Of a stretch of DNA of 6,526 nucleotides, positions 3,912 to 6,526 are shown in pieces. The translations under genes were made by a program, and so were the position numbers. The notes under the pieces were generated by a model, which made no database searches, was not told the DNA's origin, and worked only from the letters and a program-made list of their open reading frames with translations. Source of the stretch: Synergistaceae bacterium (GTDB lineage Bacteria; Synergistota; Synergistia; Synergistales; Aminobacteriaceae); contig JAFSNU010000442.1 of the NCBI GenBank assembly GCA_017447325.1, positions 1-6,526 on the forward strand, read 5' to 3'. Numbering within the stretch: position 1 is the stretch's first letter; each line of letters starts with the position of its first letter.

Positions 3912-6526
3912 GTTTTCTATTAAATAATAAAGCCAATAAAATTAACGCGATTAAATTTAAATTTAACGAACTGCATCCGCCGCCACCGCCGCCGCCGCTC
4001 TTCTTGCCGGAGCCGGAGCTTGAGTCTGAGTCAGAGTCGCTATTATTACTGCTTGAGCTTGCAAGCTTCGTTGTCCAGATCGTGCCGGAGATATTTGCAG
4101 TGTTAGAGATCGGGTTGCTGCCGGCAGGAATGATTAAACGCTTCGTGCCGGTCGAGTCTGAAATTAAGCTTGAACCCTCGCTGCCGTTTGGAGTAACGTT
4201 CGCGAGATAAGCGCGCATTGATACAGTCACGCTGTCGCCGCCGCGATTAACTGAGAGTGCGCCTGAGCTTGACGAGGCCGCAGCTTTTGCTTTAGCTTTA
4301 CTTGCGCTCTGCAGGCTTGACTGGTTAGAGCTTGAGACCGCCGGCAAGAAATTTCCGTTTGTCCTTGCGAAGCCGATATTAATATTTTTAAACAGCCAGC
4401 TTGAGAACTCAGCGTCGCTCATTGAGTAAAGCTCTTCCTCGTCAATATTAAATTCGTCTGCTAAATCTGCGAGCTCAAATTCCCACGTGCAGAACACCGG
4501 AAGCAACAAGCCAGCATATTGATTATTTAAAGCCGTGTTAATGCCCGGGGTGAACGAGTCTTTAAGTCCGCTCTTGGCCGCGCGGCTGAACGACGAGTTG
4601 CTGCTGAAATTATTGCTTTCGTAGTCGGCGAAGCTCGGCTTTGAGTTATAAGCTTTCTGGAACTCTGACGTAAATTTTTTGTCGGTCAATAAATTTGCGT
4701 CGTCTGGAGCGTTGGCCATTATGTAGAAATTAATATTATCGTTGTCAAGCTGCAAGTTAAGCTGATTGACTAAATTCATCACGTTGGGATGAATATTAGT
4801 GTCCTCTTGCTCCCAGATTACGTAAATTTTTGCGCTGTCCGAATACTCGTTGTCACGTGCTGAGACTGTGATCTTTGCCTCGCCGATCGATCTGGTATAG
4901 ATTGCGCCGGAGCTTGAGCTCTCGAACACAGCGACGTTTGTATTATCGCTGTGCCATGTCAAAGGCTCTGCTGTCGTTGTAGTAGTGCCGTTGACGTAAG
5001 TCACAGTCGCGTGCAGGATTGCCGTCTGTCCGACTATTGAAAGAGTGTTCGGGATGCCGGAGAGTTCGATTGATCTTATAGTGTAGCTTGCGTATTCACT
5101 GTCGTCGTCGTCGCCTAAGCCGGACTGTGAAAGTTCGTAAGCACCGATGTCCGGGGCTGCGCCTGCGTTACTGAAGCGCAGTACGCCTCTTTCGTCAGTT
5201 CTGGGGCAGCTGCTGCTGGGAATTACGGTTCCGCTTGATAGACTTCTTGCACCGTCAATAGCCTTTGTAGAATTTGGATTGCTTTCGGATAATGCGAGAG
5301 TAGGAATAGCTATAGCGTCATTGCCGGTTCCCGCAGTGTTAGAATTGTAGTTAGCTGCTAATTCATTTTCACCGAAGAAGTCCGCAAAGCCCCAGCTTGA
5401 ATTTGATATATCGTTGCCTGCATTTGTGCCGACATTATTGCTGTCCCAGTTGATATATCCGCTTGAGCTTGAATTCCCGGCCGCAAGCGTTCCAACTCTG
5501 TTATAACCTGATGAAGTTATACTGCCGCCGCCGTCGAGATATAAATAGACATCGCCAGTGCCTGTGTTACCGACCGCAATAGTGCCGATAATTCTTAACT
5601 GGCCTTGATGAACAAATATTGAGCCGCCGAGTATAGTTCCAACTGTGCTGCTTGAGCCATTATTAGCAAACGTACAGAAAGAAACAACCGTTGTCTCTGT
5701 TCCATTTACATAAAGTGCGCCGCCGTCATTCTCGCTTGAGGCACTGCTTGTATAATTGCCGTAAAATGTGCAGTTCTGTATGCTTGAAGCAGCGCTATTT
5801 GCAATATATACTGCGCCTCCGCATGAATTATCGCCGTACGTAACTTTATTGCCGTTAAAAGTACAGGATTCTATCGTAGCACTGCCTACAGGGCTTAAAT
5901 ATAAAGCACCTCCGCCTAAATTTCCGCTGCTGCTTGCACCGCCGCCCTGATTATTCAAAAAATATGAATACTCCAGATTAAGAGTTATTTTACTGTTGCC
6001 TAATAATATTGCGCCGCCGTTCCCAGCTGCTGCGTTGTTGCTGAACAAACTGTTTTTAACTTCAACTGCGGCTGAGCTCGTGCCTTGAGAATATATTGCG
6101 CCGCCGCCGCGGGTGCTCGTGTTTTTGATGAAGTTCACGTTCTCAAGCTCAGCTCCGCTGCCTATATAAACAGCTCCGCCTGACGCTGCTTCATTGCTCT
6201 CAAAAATAACATGCGCTGCAGTGAGCGAAGTTACAGCATAAATAGCTCCGCCGTATCCATTATCAGCGTGCTGATTTGAAAATTCAAACGGAGCTTCACT
6301 GCTAAAATCTGTGATATTAACTTTATCGCCATAGATTGCTCCGCCGCCATGTGTCGAGCTGCTTGCGGTGTTAGTAGCTGTGAAGTTGCCGCCTTTAACA
6401 TCGACAGTTCCAGCCGAGTAAATCGCGCCGCCTGAGTTTCCGGCTGTGTTGCCGGCAAACGTTCCGTTGTTTACAGTCACATTGCCGGACGTATAAACTG
6501 CTCCGCCGTTCACCCCTGCTGTATTC
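3904..6526 (-). CDS. Large Pmp-like beta-helix surface protein with Big_2 domain and Synerg-CTERM-like tail (5' end outside window)
   Basis: The frame continues past the right edge; the GTG at 6513 is an internal valine of a repeat. Counting it as residue 1, 869 residues are visible. Residues 1-345 hold eleven GGA[IVL][YLF]-type motifs (from 3, 28, 57, 88, 112, 137, 166, 201, 232, 264 and 296; the last is GGSIF) with FxxN partners, as in chlamydial Pmp passengers, giving a right-handed beta-helix. Residues 408-461 (ESNPNSTKAIDGA, TDERGVLRF, PDIGAYEL) resemble the choice-of-anchor Q region. A Big_2 Ig-like domain spans about 477-568. Residues 571-815 are unrecognised. A Ser/Asp-rich linker, seven glycines (840-846), Cys847, a hydrophobic stretch (850-864) and RKHA form the sorting tail. 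Probably an exported, anchored adhesin. Domain identities are by eye; the signal peptide is not visible. Confidence 0.8.
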   Translation of the reverse strand, partial: NTAGVNGGAVYTSGNVTVNNGTFAGNTAGNSGGAIYSAGTVDVKGGNFTATNTASSSTHGGGAIYGDKVNITDFSSEAPFEFSNQHADNGYGGAIYAVTSLTAAHVIFESNEAASGGAVYIGSGAELENVNFIKNTSTRGGGAIYSQGTSSAAVEVKNSLFSNNAAAGNGGAILLGNSKITLNLEYSYFLNNQGGGASSSGNLGGGALYLSPVGSATIESCTFNGNKVTYGDNSCGGAVYIANSAASSIQNCTFYGNYTSSASSENDGGALYVNGTETTVVSFCTFANNGSSSTVGTILGGSIFVHQGQLRIIGTIAVGNTGTGDVYLYLDGGGSITSSGYNRVGTLAAGNSSSSGYINWDSNNVGTNAGNDISNSSWGFADFFGENELAANYNSNTAGTGNDAIAIPTLALSESNPNSTKAIDGARSLSSGTVIPSSSCPRTDERGVLRFSNAGAAPDIGAYELSQSGLGDDDDSEYASYTIRSIELSGIPNTLSIVGQTAILHATVTYVNGTTTTTAEPLTWHSDNTNVAVFESSSSGAIYTRSIGEAKITVSARDNEYSDSAKIYVIWEQEDTNIHPNVMNLVNQLNLQLDNDNINFYIMANAPDDANLLTDKKFTSEFQKAYNSKPSFADYESNNFSSNSSFSRAAKSGLKDSFTPGINTALNNQYAGLLLPVFCTWEFELADLADEFNIDEEELYSMSDAEFSSWLFKNINIGFARTNGNFLPAVSSSNQSSLQSASKAKAKAAASSSSGALSVNRGGDSVTVSMRAYLANVTPNGSEGSSLISDSTGTKRLIIPAGSNPISNTANISGTIWTTKLASSSSNNSDSDSDSSSGSGKKSGGGGGGGCSSLNLNLIALILLALLFNRKHA
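3907..3996 (-). other. C-terminal sorting signal, Synerg-CTERM-like
   Basis: Seven Gly codons (3996-3976), one Cys (3975-3973), then SSLNLNLIALILLALLF and NRKHA. Gly-Cys motif, membrane segment and basic end are the layout of the Synerg-CTERM anchor known from Synergistota. This is the main basis for the taxonomic guess. Confidence 0.65.
4810..5085 (-). other. Big_2 bacterial Ig-like domain within the surface protein
   Basis: About 92 residues: IRSIELSGIPNTLSIVGQT, a middle TVTYVNGTT with T-rich loop, LTWHSDNTNVAVF, IYTRSIGEAKITVSA. The W-S-(S/D)-(D)N-x-x-V-A and G-x-A-x-I/V-x-A pattern is that of the Big_2 family, common as a stalk module in surface adhesins. Confidence 0.7.

Noticed and set aside
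4004..5950. Plus-strand ORFs opposite the surface protein (4004-4210, 5147-5350, 5768-5950)
   Set aside because: Antisense of Ser/Gly-rich repeats; compositionally biased and without recognisable domains.
6231..6458. Second minus-strand frame inside the beta-helix region
   Set aside because: Overlaps the repeat-coding frame completely and shows no domain.
6511..6513. GTG at 6513 as the start of the surface protein
   Set aside because: The codons upstream to the window edge read N-T-A-G, continuing the beta-helix repeat pattern.

Overview
The window most likely comes from an AT-rich, gut-type member of the Synergistota. The best clue is the C-terminus of the large minus-strand surface protein: a Ser-rich linker, a Gly tract with one Cys, a hydrophobic segment and a short basic tail, which resembles the Synerg-CTERM sorting signal of that phylum. 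The background is full of short A/T runs, with frequent AAA, AAT, TTT and TTA codons. The species assignment is inference; no rRNA or tRNA gene is present.

Left half, plus strand (1-2794): the 3' end of a hemW-like gene, a Vat/CatB-type hexapeptide acetyltransferase 12 bases later, a GC-rich leader of about 130 bases that can fold into two overlapping stems, an RNHCP zinc-ribbon gene starting at TTG, and a secreted protein with two carboxymuconolactone decarboxylase (CMD) domains. The genes lie close together and could be cotranscribed, but no shared pathway is evident. The hemW-like gene is odd: before its conserved C-terminal domain it carries tandem in-frame 90-bp (30-residue) repeats.

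Centre (2795-2891): the two gene sets converge on a bidirectional hairpin terminator.

Right half, minus strand (2892-6526): a very large surface protein enters from beyond the right edge. It has a beta-helix of Pmp-like GGA[IVL][YLF] repeats, a segment resembling the choice-of-anchor Q region, a Big_2 Ig-like domain, an unrecognised region of about 245 residues and the sorting tail. Its stop codon overlaps by 8 bases the start of a UDP-glucuronate 4-epimerase-like gene. That overlap suggests translational coupling and possibly a shared cell-surface role.

Most unusual points: the compact pseudoknot-capable leader before the RNHCP gene, the repeat expansion inside HemW, and the coupling of a sorted surface protein to a nucleotide-sugar epimerase. 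No CRISPR array, insertion sequence, tRNA or rRNA was seen.
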